A DNA stretch of 64,000 nucleotides from positions 475,391 through 539,390 of the forward strand of contig FN649728.1 of assembly GCA_000310025.1 (NCBI GenBank). Direction: 5' to 3'. Each line of letters begins with the position of its first letter. Position 1 is the first letter of the stretch. The notes beneath the pieces were generated by a model. It was not told where the DNA came from and searched no databases. It was given only the letters and a program-made list of their open reading frames with translations. Both the position numbers and the translations under genes were made by a program. Shown here piece after piece: positions 12,292 to 23,948 of the stretch. This DNA is from Ectocarpus siliculosus. Lineage: Eukaryota > Sar > Phaeophyceae > Ectocarpales > Ectocarpaceae.

Positions 12292-14037
12292 ACCAAGAAT
12301 AATCGGCCCGCCTGACGACAAGAAGGACAACACGCCGTCGGCACTGCCCTCACGCGAGATATTAGGGGGTTGAGCCGGAGGTTTCGTAACTTGGCGTTGT
12401 GCAGCAGTGTAGCTGCTCTTATGAGAAACGTATTGTTGTATGAACGTTGTTCCTTGGCGGCACTATTCGACAAAGTTTGGTTCCGTGATGGGACGTGTAT
12501 CGCGCGAACCGATGTGGTCGAGCCACATCAAATAGAATGGCGTCATCAACAGTCTGCAGGCGCGGGGGGCGCTCTGTCGAGTACAAAGGCGGGCGGGCAA
12601 TAAAGAGTTTGCACTCAACTGGGATGATATGAATGAACGCGATGGTTTCTGCATGCTGAGTGCAAGCAGAAGAAGCCGCGCGTGGAACGCCACGTGAGCA
12701 GAAAATAGAGACGGATATATTCCGTTTCTGGAACAGAGTAAGATCTACCGGACACGGGTGGACGCGTATGGACTGCGCGTCCTAATTACACCCGGACAAT
12801 ATCCTCGAGGGCGGAAGTCGTGGCCGGGCATTCATGCCATCTCGAGTATGTAGGAGGTACTGTCGTGCTGCTGTGTCGATGTCCATTGGAGAATGTTGCC
12901 GTTTCCGGCAGTACAACAAGACGGGTAGCATCTCCAATATGCTGCGCTTATTTTTCGCGCTTGGCTGTCACACTCGGGATACAATGTTTCCGAAGAAAAA
13001 ATGTACTTCGTGATAAAACCCACCAACGCTTTGATGCGGTTGTCCGCGCAGCTCTGACGCGACGAACGAAGTGTCCGGCGATTAAACAAGAGCAAGGCCC
13101 TGCAGGCCGGTGCGAACAGCAGGGTGGGTCCTGACGTACTACATGACACTGCGACACCTTCACTTTGTTTCGACCTGAACGAGTCAGCTGCTTTCAGTCG
13201 TTGCAGTTCAAACCCATTAAACCACGTGTAAACCTCACAACAACAAAGGCGTGTGCGGCGGAGTTTAGGCCTGGCCCTCTGTGGGGAGAGCCTCGGCAAC
13301 TTCGTGCAGCCGTAGTCCACACGACACGTGCATCGCCAGGCAACGTTGTCGAGTGATTCAACTTGAGGTTTCGCATAATAATTCGTTGTTAACGCACAGA
13401 CAAGCGAGTGAACGTCCCATTCAAGAAGGAATCGGGTTAGACTCTGTATTCCACGAGCAATCTACTTGCGAAAACGATCAGCCTACGCCCGCTGGAGAGC
13501 GGACATCCGCTCCCCACCCATCGATACAATCGAGAAAACGACAAATACACGCACCAATTCCGACAATACACGTGTACATTCGAACAACTCCACAATTCGA
13601 GTCATCGACACCGCGTCTCCTCCGTCACAAGCAAAAATACATATAGAAAAAATATTGAAATTTTATCGGCCTCGACTGTGCAGCGCAAACAAAATTTGGC
13701 TCAAACCCGCTCAAACATAACGTACAGAGCTCGATCTGGTCATGACAATCTGATAGGCAGCCAGTTGCCGATCCACTGACACTATCCCCTCAACTCACCC
13801 TCGAACGACTGTCACGACAGTGATTCATACCTAATCCTAATCGGAAGCTATACACTACCGCACCGAGAGCCCCAAGAATCAATCAACCGATCGATATCAG
13901 CTCCACCTTCCATATACCTAACAAAACGCTGTACTCGGGCATAACATAACGCTGTACGCGAGGCAACATTTGAGTCCTGTATGGAGAGCTTCGGGATTCA
14001 ATCTCTCGAGACCGCATCATGACTCCATCGAGACCGA
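12292..14037. other. Intergenic between convergent genes, no gene recognised
   Basis: This stretch lies between the 3' ends of the metallothionein-like gene (plus) and the transporter gene (minus). A minus-strand frame of 162 codons at about 12.8-13.3 kb has scattered Cys residues but no motif and no splice support. From about 13.4 to 13.95 kb the sequence is A/C-rich, which would fit a transporter 3' untranslated region. Confidence 0.4.
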
Positions 14038-17000
14038 TCAGGTCCACATGTCCTCCTCCTTGTCGATCACCTCGAAGCCGTTCAGCGAGAACGACGACGA
14101 GGACGTCGACGGCGACGACAGCGTCGCCCCCGTACTACCCGACACCTCCCGACCACCGGCCCCGCCTTCTCCTCCGTCCCTCGTCCGGACAGCACGACTA
14201 CCTCCGCCCATGGTGGCCCCGCGGAATCCTGCGGCGACAACCCCTTCCTCCTCGGGGGGGTCGACGACGGAGTCGCCGCCGAGGCGGCGGAAGGGGCGAG
14301 GCACGCAGGCCGCCGTCCTCCCCAAGCCGTGTCCGCTCCCGCGGCGGCCGGCTGGAGGAGATACACCTTCGGAGGGCTCCTCTCCCCGCCGTCCGCCCCC
14401 AGCGGCCGCCGCCGTCGCCGCCGGATACCCCGCCGGCGGTGCGGTTGTAGGCGGCGCACCAGCCCGGCGGGCAGCAAAGGCAGCGCTGTAGCTGGCGGTG
14501 GTAGCAGTGCCAACGATCGCGGGGGAGCCGAACGACGGAGGAGGAGGTGCGAACGGGACGCTTCGCGAAGCGGAGCGCCGCCGCTGCTGCTGCTGCTGCT
14601 GCAGCAATCCGGTAGACCTGCTACCGGCGGTGCTGCTGCTGCTGCTGTTGTTGTTCGAGGAAGCGGAGACTGGAGGGTAAGGCTGCTGTGATCCTGGTGA
14701 TGGTGCACCAAATCTCCTTGGCGCAGTCTCAACTGTTCCTTCTACTCCCACGAAGGTCTCCGCGGGAAAATCATGGTTCCCCGTTTCGGGATAGCGGGCC
14801 TTTCTCCGGTCCTCGGGGGCATAGCCGCCGCTGTCTTGGCCTCGAGAACCGTCAGCGGCGAAGGAAGCAGCGGCAGTGGTGGCGTCGGCCGCGGCGGCGA
14901 AACCACCGAAAGCTGCCGGTGGGGACAGCACCTCACTGCCGCCGTGGTGGTGAGGCTGACGAGACGGAAGCCCGAAGTTGCCATCGATGCCGACACCGCC
15001 GACACCGTCTTCAAGCCGCTGCTGCTGCTGCTTGTCCTCTAGTTGCCCCGCGGCAGAAACGGTAGGAGGCGTTACGGTCGTCTCCGAAGGCCTCAACCCC
15101 ATCCACCTCCACGCGAAACCGGAGGGGGGCGCCCCATCGCCGTCCGCGGCGGCGGCGGCGGAGTCGGGGGCACTCAAGCTGTTGCTGTTTTTGCTTCTAC
15201 GTCCGCCGCCGCCGCCGCCGTTGCCGTCCAACCCGCGCCTCCGGTCGCCAAGCTTGGTCCCCAGCAGCGGGACGAAAAGACCCGGCTTACCTCCTCCTCC
15301 TCCTCCTCCTCCTCCTCCTCCGGCCGCAGTCATCCCAACCGCGGGGCGACGGCTGGGGGGCGACGCCGAATAATCCTCCGCCCTACCGCCGTCGCCGCCC
15401 GCCGGGCCCGAGTACGAGGAGGAGCAGGAGGAAGAAGAAAGCGGAGCCGCCGCTGCCGGTGACGCGTCGTTGTCGCGGCGAAGGAGCCGGGGGAGCCTGC
15501 GGCGGTGGGGGGGAGGGGACGGGGGCACGAAGGAGATGGCTTCCTGCCCCCCGGCGGCGGCGGCGGTTGCGTCGCCCCCGGCCTCGCCACCGTCGTCGGC
15601 ATCGCACGGGAGGCCTTCGGCGTTGTCCCCCGAGTTCAGGAGGGAGGACGTCGCCCTGCGAGAACAAACGGTTTCCGATCGGTGGGGCGGCTGTCTGGTC
15701 CAACCACCTTTTCTGCGGTGTGTTTGATATGCACCAGTAACAGTAGCACCACAACGAGGCTACATGGCTGTGTGGTCAACTACCTTTTCTGCGGTGTGTT
15801 TGAAATGTATCCGCACAATCGGGCTACATCGACACCACTGGGCACCTTGCCCCAAGAACGCGCGAGTCGCCTCGAGTGCAGACGCAAACAACGGCGTAAT
15901 GAAATAAATCGAGGTAGGTGGCATGGCATCGGATCGTCACATATCACCGTTTATCGTTCCCTCACAAAACTTGCAGCAAGCACCCTGGGTCTAACTCACG
16001 CCCTACACACCGCTCCATGCGAGGAGGAGGACATCAGCCTTCCTCAGTCGGGACGCATTCATTCCTACACGACCACACAGCAAAAAATCACACCTCGTCA
16101 GCACCACTCTATCCAACAACCATGTGCGAAGAAACCAAGAAAATTTTGAAGAACCACATCACAAGGTTCAGGCAAGACAGTCTTCTCTCCTCACCTTCCC
16201 CGGACGTAGGCCCGGTAGAAATGAGCTGAGACGGCGAGCGTGGCGAGAGACATCCCCACGATGCGAGGGCCAGCGGCGGAGCCTCTGAGGGCAAGCAGCA
16301 GCACGAACACCAGAGCAGCGCGCACGTACCCACTGCAAAGGGAGCGACAGCGACAGGTTGTGTCGGATGGAAATGGGGCGGCGGCGGAGAAATCCGGGCA
16401 GTAGACCATCGTGTGGTGAACAGCGAGGGCACAAAGCGGCATAAACAAATACGCGTAGTGGGGGGGCGGGGGGGTACTGTTGATGTAGACGCATGCCGAA
16501 GTCGTTAGACCATTTAAGTAGTGGGGTCATTGGGACAGTAGACCATTGTGTGGGGAAAACAGCGAGGACACAAAGCCGCAAAACAAAGTATGCGTCGTGG
16601 TGGCGGCGGGGGCACTAGGAGAGTAGAAAAATCGCGAGCAGAAAATCTTTGGCACACAGCAGCAACAAAAATGCGTTCAAGGGTTAAAACTCCCACGAAC
16701 GGTGCACGATGCGTCCCACCGGCCCGCTGAATAGAACAACAAACAGACGCAGGCGATGGAAGCACCCACTGCTGCGCGGGGGAGATGCACATGTATACTT
16801 GCACACACAGGTGTTCTATGGGCTGGGGCGTACACTGCAACAAGGGGGGCTGGACTGATGGCCGGCATCCAACGTTGCCTACATTGAGAAACAAAGGAAG
16901 ACGCTCCTCGACAAAAATATTGCCAAAAAAAAAGACCCGGCACAGAATCGGCTGAACATCTGGAGACGGGCGTGGATAAACTGTACTCTTGCGGAATGTT

Positions 17001-20000
17001 CCCCGCACCTAAAACGGCCTGCACAGAGACAGGCAGGCGGGCAGGCAGGCAGGCAGGCAGGCAGGCAACACCAAACACACCACATCTCTCACGATGACAC
17101 CTACACCATCAGCGTCCGCGTGGAGACGACGACCCGAGGTTGCCGTCGTCTCTCTGGACAATCAAGTTTGCCCCCCGCTCACCGCTCAAGACTTCAACAC
17201 ACCCTTCCCTTCCACCGCCGTGGCACAATCTCTGACGGGCAAACAGCCTGTCTGTGATCATATATTCGTATGTTCAACGAGTAAAGACCGCACCTAGAGA
17301 TCGCGAACATGGTGGCCGAGAGCCTCGACAGCAGAGCGAACAGCACCAGCAGGTGCCCGTACAGGAACACCCCGTTCGCCAGCAGCAGGCACGCCAGCCT
17401 CGCCCTCTCCCTCCCCTCCCCCCAGTCGCCCGCTTCCCCGACCCCTATCCCGGCCCCCTCGCCGGACACGACGGGCCCCCCAGGCTGCTGCTGGTCTATC
17501 TCCATGACTCCCACCCCCCAAAGGTGAGGCAGCAGGCGAGGAGAAAGGCCGGCGGCGGCACGAGGCACTTCCACTACTAACAAAATTAAGCACTGAGAGG
17601 GAGGGGGGGGGGGCACCGCGGGGAGGGGTGTAGTGGACGGCGAGATCATAAATTGTGGTTTTTCGTACCATGTATGCTGGTGCCTGTCTACAGTTCTCGG
17701 TGTACAATTGACGTATCGGCAGGGGTGGGTCACGACCGACTGGAGGAAGGTTTCTCAGAGACGTGTCTTCGTTTCGTGCCACCGTCATCGCAGACGACAA
17801 AGAGCCTCCAAACCAAGCGCCATTGCACAGTTCGCCCTGGTGGGGCAACGCACCAGCAAGCGAGAAAAGAGGGCAAACACTTCCACAGATAACGGGTCCA
17901 CCTCCTTGCTAGAGAGGGGTTTCCATTCGACCCGAGAGAGGGGGGGGGTCCCGCGCTTTGAACGCCGCCTCTCACCTGGAGACCCGCGGTCATCTTAGCA
18001 CCGGAAAAGAGCGCCGATATCTCATCTAGGCCGTAGTCATCGAGCGCCATCTGAGAGCACCCCGAAACGTCACCCCAACCGCAATGAATGAGCGGGAACA
18101 CAAACGAGAGGCCGAAACGCGGAGCGAAGAGGGGGGGGGGGGAGCGCGAGAAACAAGCACGGGTGGGGCGACGCGGGGAACCAATCTTCCATAAAGCTCA
18201 CGCACATCAAAACCTATGTACTGATAGCCGATGTTGCTTTACTCCACGGGCGAAATAAGAACACAGCAAGAGAAGTTAACTTTCTTAGTTGGTGGTGAAT
18301 CCTGTCGAAGAATCTAAATATCGCGCCGTATGTAACAGAAGAAAAGAGGGTACCTTAGCCGCGATGGCGCGAACGGCGAGAAGCATGTTGGCCGCCAGGC
18401 TCGCGCGGAGCCCCCCCCACCCGGCCCTAAGGTCCCCCGCTGTCGGGGTGGCCGCTAGCGCGAGGCCAAGGGCTAGCAGCAGGGTGGGCACCGATGCCAA
18501 TCCCGGCCGCTGCATGCCCACGTTCAGGCTGCGAAAGGTGTAAGGGAGGGGAATGAAGAGGGCAAGAGAGGAAAATAAGAAATAAGAAAGAGGGAGAGAG
18601 ACAAAAGGAGAGAGACAAAAGGAGGGGAGGCGGGGGGGCATTAACCTCGAAATACTCCCGACGCCGGAATGGCGCAAGGCTTTGAAGCCGAAATCAAATC
18701 ATGAGACTAGCCAACGGACGTTTTGCCTCGAACCACTCCATTACTGCAGGGCACGAATCACTCCATTACTGCAGGGCAAGGATCAAGTCGGGCTTCGCAT
18801 GAGGCCAGCTAAGGGAAGCGCAGGCGGGCGGCGGGTTGAGGACATCTTCGGGAGATGGTTTCGGCTGTTCGTGGTGGCGAGGGAGTTCCCAGACATGAGA
18901 GGGCGTGGAAAAGAGACTGTTGCTGCGTACACCCGCTGTTTCGGCCGCGTTGTGCATACTGCGTAGCCACTTCGAGATGTTGCGCTTTTGTGAGGGTGGG
19001 ATGCTGTCAACTGACGAGGGCATAGAGCAGAGAGCACTGTCCATTCCTAACTAGATTGTTTTTTTATGACTGTCGGGCTAAAACACTCGCCGCGGTGGCA
19101 AAGCAGACGCGCGCGTGAGCTAAAGTGGTGTGGGGGAAGATAAAAATCAGGAACTGTTGGACCATCCACCATTTCCTCTGGCTACTCCCGCACCGCAGGT
19201 TTGCTCGGCTGGCTTGGCGACGCCGTGCGACTGGCCGTCTTGCTGCTCTAACCCTTACCCTAGCTCTTAGCTACTGGTACTACTGTAACTACGTAGAGAC
19301 AGTGGCATCGCCTACCCTGGTGGTGATTACCGCCATGCCTATCGCATACGCCGCACGGCACTACTGAGTCACGACCACAGCCGTGCCGCACCGGTAACCG
19401 CCACAAGACAGCGAACGGCAACATCTACTCGCACGGCAGCCAGGCCCTCTCCCCGTCTACAAGCAGTCTGCGCTGTCTATTGGTTGCGGTGGTTTATTGC
19501 CGTCCATCCTCGATTGCCCCGGCTCCTCCCACAACTCAAGCGGCTCCGCCACCGAACCCACCTCAAGAGGCAGAAAAACGCCGCTTCCGTGGAGCGCAGA
19601 ACTTCCGCCGCGGCCGCACCGATGACACCGTAGCCGTGGTACTCCAGCCCGGTCCCCGCCAGATGCGCCGCCGCGAACACCAACAGGAACTTATTCCGCC
19701 GCGTCTGCCGAAACCGTGAGAACAGAGAGAGAGAGAGAGAGAGGGCACAAACAACGATGTAGGAGCACCGCAATCAGGCTGTTGTTGCGGCTGGAAGGAA
19801 GGGGGGGCACTCGGGCCAGCGGAGAGGAGAAGGGGGTGCGGTGTATCGACCAACATATGGTGCCGAGGACGGACAGGCAGGGCGCCATGATGTGTCTCGG
19901 GCGTAGGCAACGGGACAAAAATGGCAAACCACGGAGTTTCCCCGGGTTATCGATGGGCCTCGAGGGGGCTGACAACGCACACGAAACAAGCGAAGGGGCG

Positions 20001-20160
20001 GAAGCAGATCAAACGTGCAGATGGCTATTCTACAAAGTAACGGCGGTCATGTGCGTGTCTTGATGCACCTACCAGGCTTGGGGAGGGGAGGCCGGGAGTA
20101 CTCCACGAAAACCACTGCTACAAGACAAACAAAGGACAACAATGACAGCAGCAACCGCAG

Positions 20161-20225
<65 letters not shown>

Positions 20226-21413
20226 CCGCAGCAACAACAATTAACTCACCCGCTCCGCGTCGCTCAGCGCTCTGACTTCCGGCCTCCTAAAACGCCTCCA
20301 GAACCTGGACATCAAAAACCCAACCCCGAGAGCCGCCAGGGTTTGCCACGCGCTCACGGTCACCACAGAGACTCCCTTACCCCACCCGGCCACCGCGGCT
20401 CCTCCGTCGCCCCCCTCCCCTCCATTGGCGCCGCCCCCCCACGACACCGCCGGGGGCACGCGCTCGTAGTACTCGACCTTGGAGCCAATGCCGCCGTCTG
20501 AAAGATGGTCGTCTTCGTCTTCGAGCAGGGCGGTGTTGTCGGCGGCGGCGGCGCCAGCGGCGCCGCCCGTGGTGCCTATCTCGGCGGGGACGTCGCGTCC
20601 GGACGTTCCGATCAAGCTCCCTCCTCTCGCCGAAGCGCTGGAGGGGTGGCGACGGGGGACTGACAGTCTCGTCCGCTGTCCCGCCAGAGCCTCCACTGAG
20701 GCGTTGTAGAGGGCGTACGTTAGCAGGGAAGCGAGGATCAGGGTCGCGATCGTGCCGGCGCTTGCGCTACCCCTCCCGTTGCCGCCGCCGCCGCCGCCGC
20801 CGCTTGACTGTTGTTGTTGCTGCTGTGGTTGTTGTTGCTGTTGGCGGTAAGTTTCGAACTGCTGCGTTGCTGGTGGTGGTGGTGGTAGTGGTCCTCCGTA
20901 TCCGCCTCGTCCTTGTCTCCGACGGCCCCCCGCCTGAGGCTGCTGCGACGGCGGCTGCTGACCAGGGGCAAGGGAAAGCTGCCGGCCCTCAGCCAGGTGG
21001 AGCTCGGTCGACGAGGGGGGAGGGGCGTGCGCTGGGGCGGCCGCCGTTACCGCCAATGCCGTCGCGTTCGGCGGCGGCAGCGAGTAGGACGCGGGTTTCA
21101 CCACCCAGGCGGCGTTCGTTGCTAACGGCCGTGCCGCCGTCGCGGGAAGGTGATGGCCACCGCCGCTGACCCCTGCTGTAGCCGGGTAGTAAAATTGATG
21201 CGGCTGCTGCTCCGCCCCTGTTCTTGACGAGTGCGCGCCCACGGCCTCCGCAGGAGGGGGATCAAGGTGCTGCCGGTCTGCCGCCGCGGTGTTGGTGGAT
21301 CTCCAGCTGCTGCTACCGGAACCCCCGCTGGTCGCGCCGCCGGCCTGGTTTGGCGGCCGCTTCCGCCAGCGGTTGGTGGACGAGCTCAGCATCATGTCCG
21401 CCTCATGCTGCAT
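14038..21413 (-). CDS. Triose-phosphate/nucleotide-sugar transporter family (DMT superfamily) protein with long low-complexity N- and C-terminal tails, 1119 aa, 7 exons
   Basis: Exons in transcript order: 21413-20250, 19704-19562, 18528-18354, 18050-17976, 17499-17294, 16332-16195 and 15496-14038. All phases agree. An in-frame TAG lies just upstream of the start. The membrane core runs from about residue 220 to 633. TM1 is at 220-243 (ATLILASLLTYALYN) and TM2 at about 349-370. Then come blocks that match TPT family topology: FAAAHLAGTGLEYHGYGVIG; STEAAFFCLL, the usual S/T-x-x-x-A/S-x-x-P-x-F site with the Pro missing; GWGGLRASLAANMLLAVRAI, the usual GF-x-A-x-x-S-N-x-x-x-x-x-R segment; and a C-terminal pair ending LAVSAHFYRAYVR. 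Members exchange sugar phosphates or nucleotide sugars across plastid or Golgi membranes; substrate here is unknown. Odd features: about 220 residues of Gln/Ser/Pro-rich sequence before TM1, about 105 residues between TM1 and TM2, a Gly-rich insert in exon 5, and a 485-residue Gly/Ser/Pro tail ending EVIDKEEDMWT. No plastid transit peptide is evident. Confidence 0.84.
15290..15321 (+). repeat. (CCT)n microsatellite inside the transporter's last exon
   Basis: About ten CCT units on the plus strand read as GGA on the coding strand and produce a run of glycines in the C-terminal tail. Unit number is likely to vary between individuals, so the tail length may be polymorphic. Confidence 0.85.
15693..15812 (+). 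repeat. Local tandem duplication, about 77-bp period, in a transporter intron
   Basis: A block containing TTTTCTGCGGTGTGTTTGA appears at about 15,709 and again about 77 bp on. Flanks are also alike: GGTC-AAC(C/T)ACC before it and GGCTACAT after it. The two copies differ by scattered substitutions and a short indel, so the duplication is not recent. It lies in the intron before the last exon of the transporter gene. Confidence 0.75.
16398..16613 (+). repeat. Diverged tandem duplication, about 136-bp period, in a transporter intron
   Basis: The sequence CAGTAGACCAT at about 16,399 is followed by GTGTGG, an AACAGCGAGG block, ACACAAAGC and a G-rich end. The same order recurs from about 16,535. 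The copies are roughly 75-80 bp each and about 80-85% alike by eye. They sit between exons 5 and 6 of the transporter gene. Confidence 0.65.
17030..17067 (+). repeat. (GGCA)n microsatellite
   Basis: About eight to nine GGCA units with one GGCG variant, located in the intron between exons 5 and 6 of the minus-strand transporter gene. No function is implied. Confidence 0.9.
18712..18780 (+). repeat. Short direct repeat CACTCCATTACTGCAGGGCA, two copies
   Basis: Two adjacent copies of a 20-bp unit lie about 25 bp apart in the intron between exons 2 and 3 of the transporter gene. They are identical over the unit. Confidence 0.8.
20161..20226 (+). repeat. (AAC)n microsatellite, 22 units
   Basis: A pure run of AAC trinucleotides lies about 24 bp inside the first intron of the transporter gene, next to its donor site at 20,249. 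On the transcribed strand it reads GTT. The run is long enough to be unstable and is very close to the 5' splice site. Confidence 0.95.
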
Positions 21414-21649
21414 GACGGCGCCCTATTGCTACTGTTTTCCGCGTGGTGGTATATGTTGGATAGCCTGGACACGGAGTTCCGGAGGGAAGGCGTGATTATA
21501 AGGTCGGACAAAAAGCCGCACGCGAAGATTGAAAAAACATGTTAGGAAACATAAATACAAACACAGAAAGACTACCCATTCGAGATAAAAGACCACAGTT
21601 GAACGGTATGTGTTGAAGTCTTTACAGTGAATGGAGGGAAACCGTATCT

Positions 21650-21777
21650 TTCGCGCGAACCCAAGTCTAGTACATTGTATAGCTCGCGGCTCCAAACTGT
21701 AGGGACGATAGAAAAGACATATTTTTCGAGCGAACCCAAGTCTAGTATGTCTTGTCGCGGCTCCAAACTGTAGGGGA
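21650..21777 (+). repeat. Tandem duplication upstream of the transporter start
   Basis: Two copies of a roughly 55-bp block lie about 74 bp apart. Each begins CGAACCCAAGTCTAGTA and ends CGCGGCTCCAAACTGTAGGG, with a short variable middle. They sit about 240 bp upstream of the transporter start codon on its 5' side, so they could be a repeated regulatory element or a simple duplication. Confidence 0.8.
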
Positions 21778-22252
21778 CCAATATTTTGCAAGCTAGCGTT
21801 ACACGTTATTGGTGAGAGGTAGGCTCGTGGGCTTGCTACGGGCCCTTGACATGTTCACGCCATCAGATGCATGATACTTCGGCTAGGACAGCTCGCCCGG
21901 ACGGTTATTTATTTATTTATTTTTTTCTTAATATGACACAACGAATCCATCTCTATCATAGAAAAGAGCCTGAGACAGATTAGCAATGAATTCATAGCGT
22001 CAGAAAGTACCTGTATGTCTACGGTTTCCCAGACAGCATATAGGGACATCTCCCCTACGGATAACAGGCTCTTTTGTATTTTTTAATTTTCGGCGCTGAT
22101 GTTTCCGACCCCCTGCTATTGCAATTCACCAGAAAGAGTTGCGGTGTCGAAAATGGAGGAGTTGGAACCATATGGTCGAGATCTCTCTGAAAAACAAACA
22201 TTTGAGGTTGGCATCTCTTCTTGGGAGTATTCGAGCGTCGACAATCGGTCTA

Positions 22253-22283
22253 CAGGGGGGGTGGTATCTTGTGTCACCTACGA
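22253..22283 (+). repeat. Solo copy of a dispersed repeat end
   Basis: The stretch GGTGGTATCTTGTGTCACCT (with CGAG following and a G run preceding) closely matches both terminal inverted repeats of the element at about 61.2 kb. No partner inverted repeat was found nearby, so this is probably a relic end. Confidence 0.7.
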
Positions 22284-23948
22284 GATAAGCCTTTCGGCGT
22301 TGAATGCTATTGTAGTTACATTATTACTGCCGCACTTCCAAGGAAACTCGAACCCTCAATTTCTTACCAACTATTTTGTAAGCGGTGGCAATCTGTACAA
22401 TGGCGAGAGGCACCGGGAAGAAATAATTCCTCCTTGCGGAGGGAAGCCTCGGAACAAGCTGCTGGTGCTGCGTGCCATCATCCCCTTGCCGTTCGTTGGG
22501 ATTGTCGAATGATACAAGTTGTACATGTAGTACACGGTAACCTTGATCATCAGCTACGCTCCTCCGTTCACAGCAAAGGCCTGCGGCAGCTCTCCACGAG
22601 CAGCATTTCAAGAGACCGACCCACTGCCTACTGCTGTACTAGCTATGCACTTCGTGACGGAAACCACCACGCCCAGCTGGCTCTCTGTGCTTGTCTGGTT
22701 GTAGGTTGTAGAGTTGAAGTACAACCGCCATGGAGCTCCAGCGCGAAACTCGTTTGGTTGGAGAGATTCGGTCACAGCTTAGAGACATTAACGACAGATC
22801 GGGTACTTCGATACACCGGCGTCCATGACGTAACGAGGCAAGAGCGAATTGGGAGCAACGGGAGCGGCGGAGTGGGAGAAGCGTATCGTCATCCCGATTA
22901 TCCCCTACACCAACGTACATACACAGCAGTTTTCTCTCTGAATCTCCGCTTGGGCGGCGGGGTGCAAATCTCCGCTTTTTCGGTGAGCCGACTAGGCCTC
23001 TCACCTCTCGACGACCGCTTCTCCAACGCGTTCCCGAAGGGTTGGTGAGCCTTGGCCGCTCGCCACCCTGAGACAGGGGCAGCAGGAGAAACACACCAAG
23101 GTCTGTCCCCAAACACAATACCCAACACCTGCCCGACAGCTTGCCCGTTTTAGTAGTGTGGTGGTCTGCAACCTCGCAAGGCACGACTCTCAAGAAAAAA
23201 AAAAACGCTGTGACTTTCTCTGTCCGCGTAGCCCCCAAGTTCGGTGCATTGCACGAAACCGTCGCGGGCTGTTCGTCGACGTTGACTGCTGTTGTTTGGA
23301 GCTGAGAGAATTATATCTGCGAGGGGTGCACCATGCGCCGGCATCCTCAAACTACTCATTCGTATACAGGCGCTGCTGCTGCATCCTGGCCATGAGCAGA
23401 TGAGAAACTCGTGAAGGGATTTCGTGGTGAGGCATCTCGTCATGATGATGTTCTTGAGAGAAAATTAGCGGCTGACAGAGGATGGATATATATTTCACCT
23501 CGACGCTATTGAACACCCTAATCAACCTTTTACGAGGGAGAAATAATGTCAAGTACAGCGATTGGTGTGGGGTCGGGGTAAAACGGAAGGCACACGCACT
23601 CCTTTTGTAGATTGAATGAAGATCACATCCACTATCCTCCGAACGATTGTATCTTCAATTTACGCGTACAGAGCGGCGGAACACAGACCTACCGTCCGTA
23701 TACAAAATCTGCTTACAGTGTAGGGTTCAATGATGCAATAGCCGGGAGGCGGCAGGAGCGTGTTTACTGAAAGCAGCAATACTGCTGTAGTCGATTTCCT
23801 CGCGAGGTGGCAAAGCAGAGATAAACGCGACCTGGACTAACCTCCCGCCTCGAACTTGGGTGTATCCTTCAAGTCACGCCTCACGATCGACACCTACAGT
23901 AGACTACTACACATACATCTACCTGTTCAACCAAGATCCTCCACCACG

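Larger units (their letters stand above)
21414..23948. other. Divergent intergenic region between the transporter and DENN genes
   Basis: This 2.5-kb spacer must carry both promoters. It contains a tandem duplication at about 21.65-21.78 kb and a fragment of a dispersed repeat at about 22.25 kb. Otherwise it has only short frames without motifs. Frames of 137 and 275 codons around 22.1-23.0 kb look random: they have no domain, and one runs through the dispersed repeat. An AT-rich patch (TTTATTTATTTATTT) lies at about 21.9 kb. Confidence 0.5.

Noticed and set aside
14329-15754. Many long plus- and minus-strand frames in GC-rich sequence
   Set aside because: They shadow the last exon of the transporter gene, where GCC/CCG/CGG repeats leave all frames open. 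Only the minus frame ending EVIDKEEDMWT joins in phase to the membrane exons.
17030-20226. CRISPR-like or satellite arrays
   Set aside because: The repeats here are plain microsatellites or two-copy duplications without regular spacers.
22221-23048. 275-codon plus-strand frame between the transporter and DENN genes
   Set aside because: It begins within the dispersed-repeat fragment, has no domain and no coding-like base bias.
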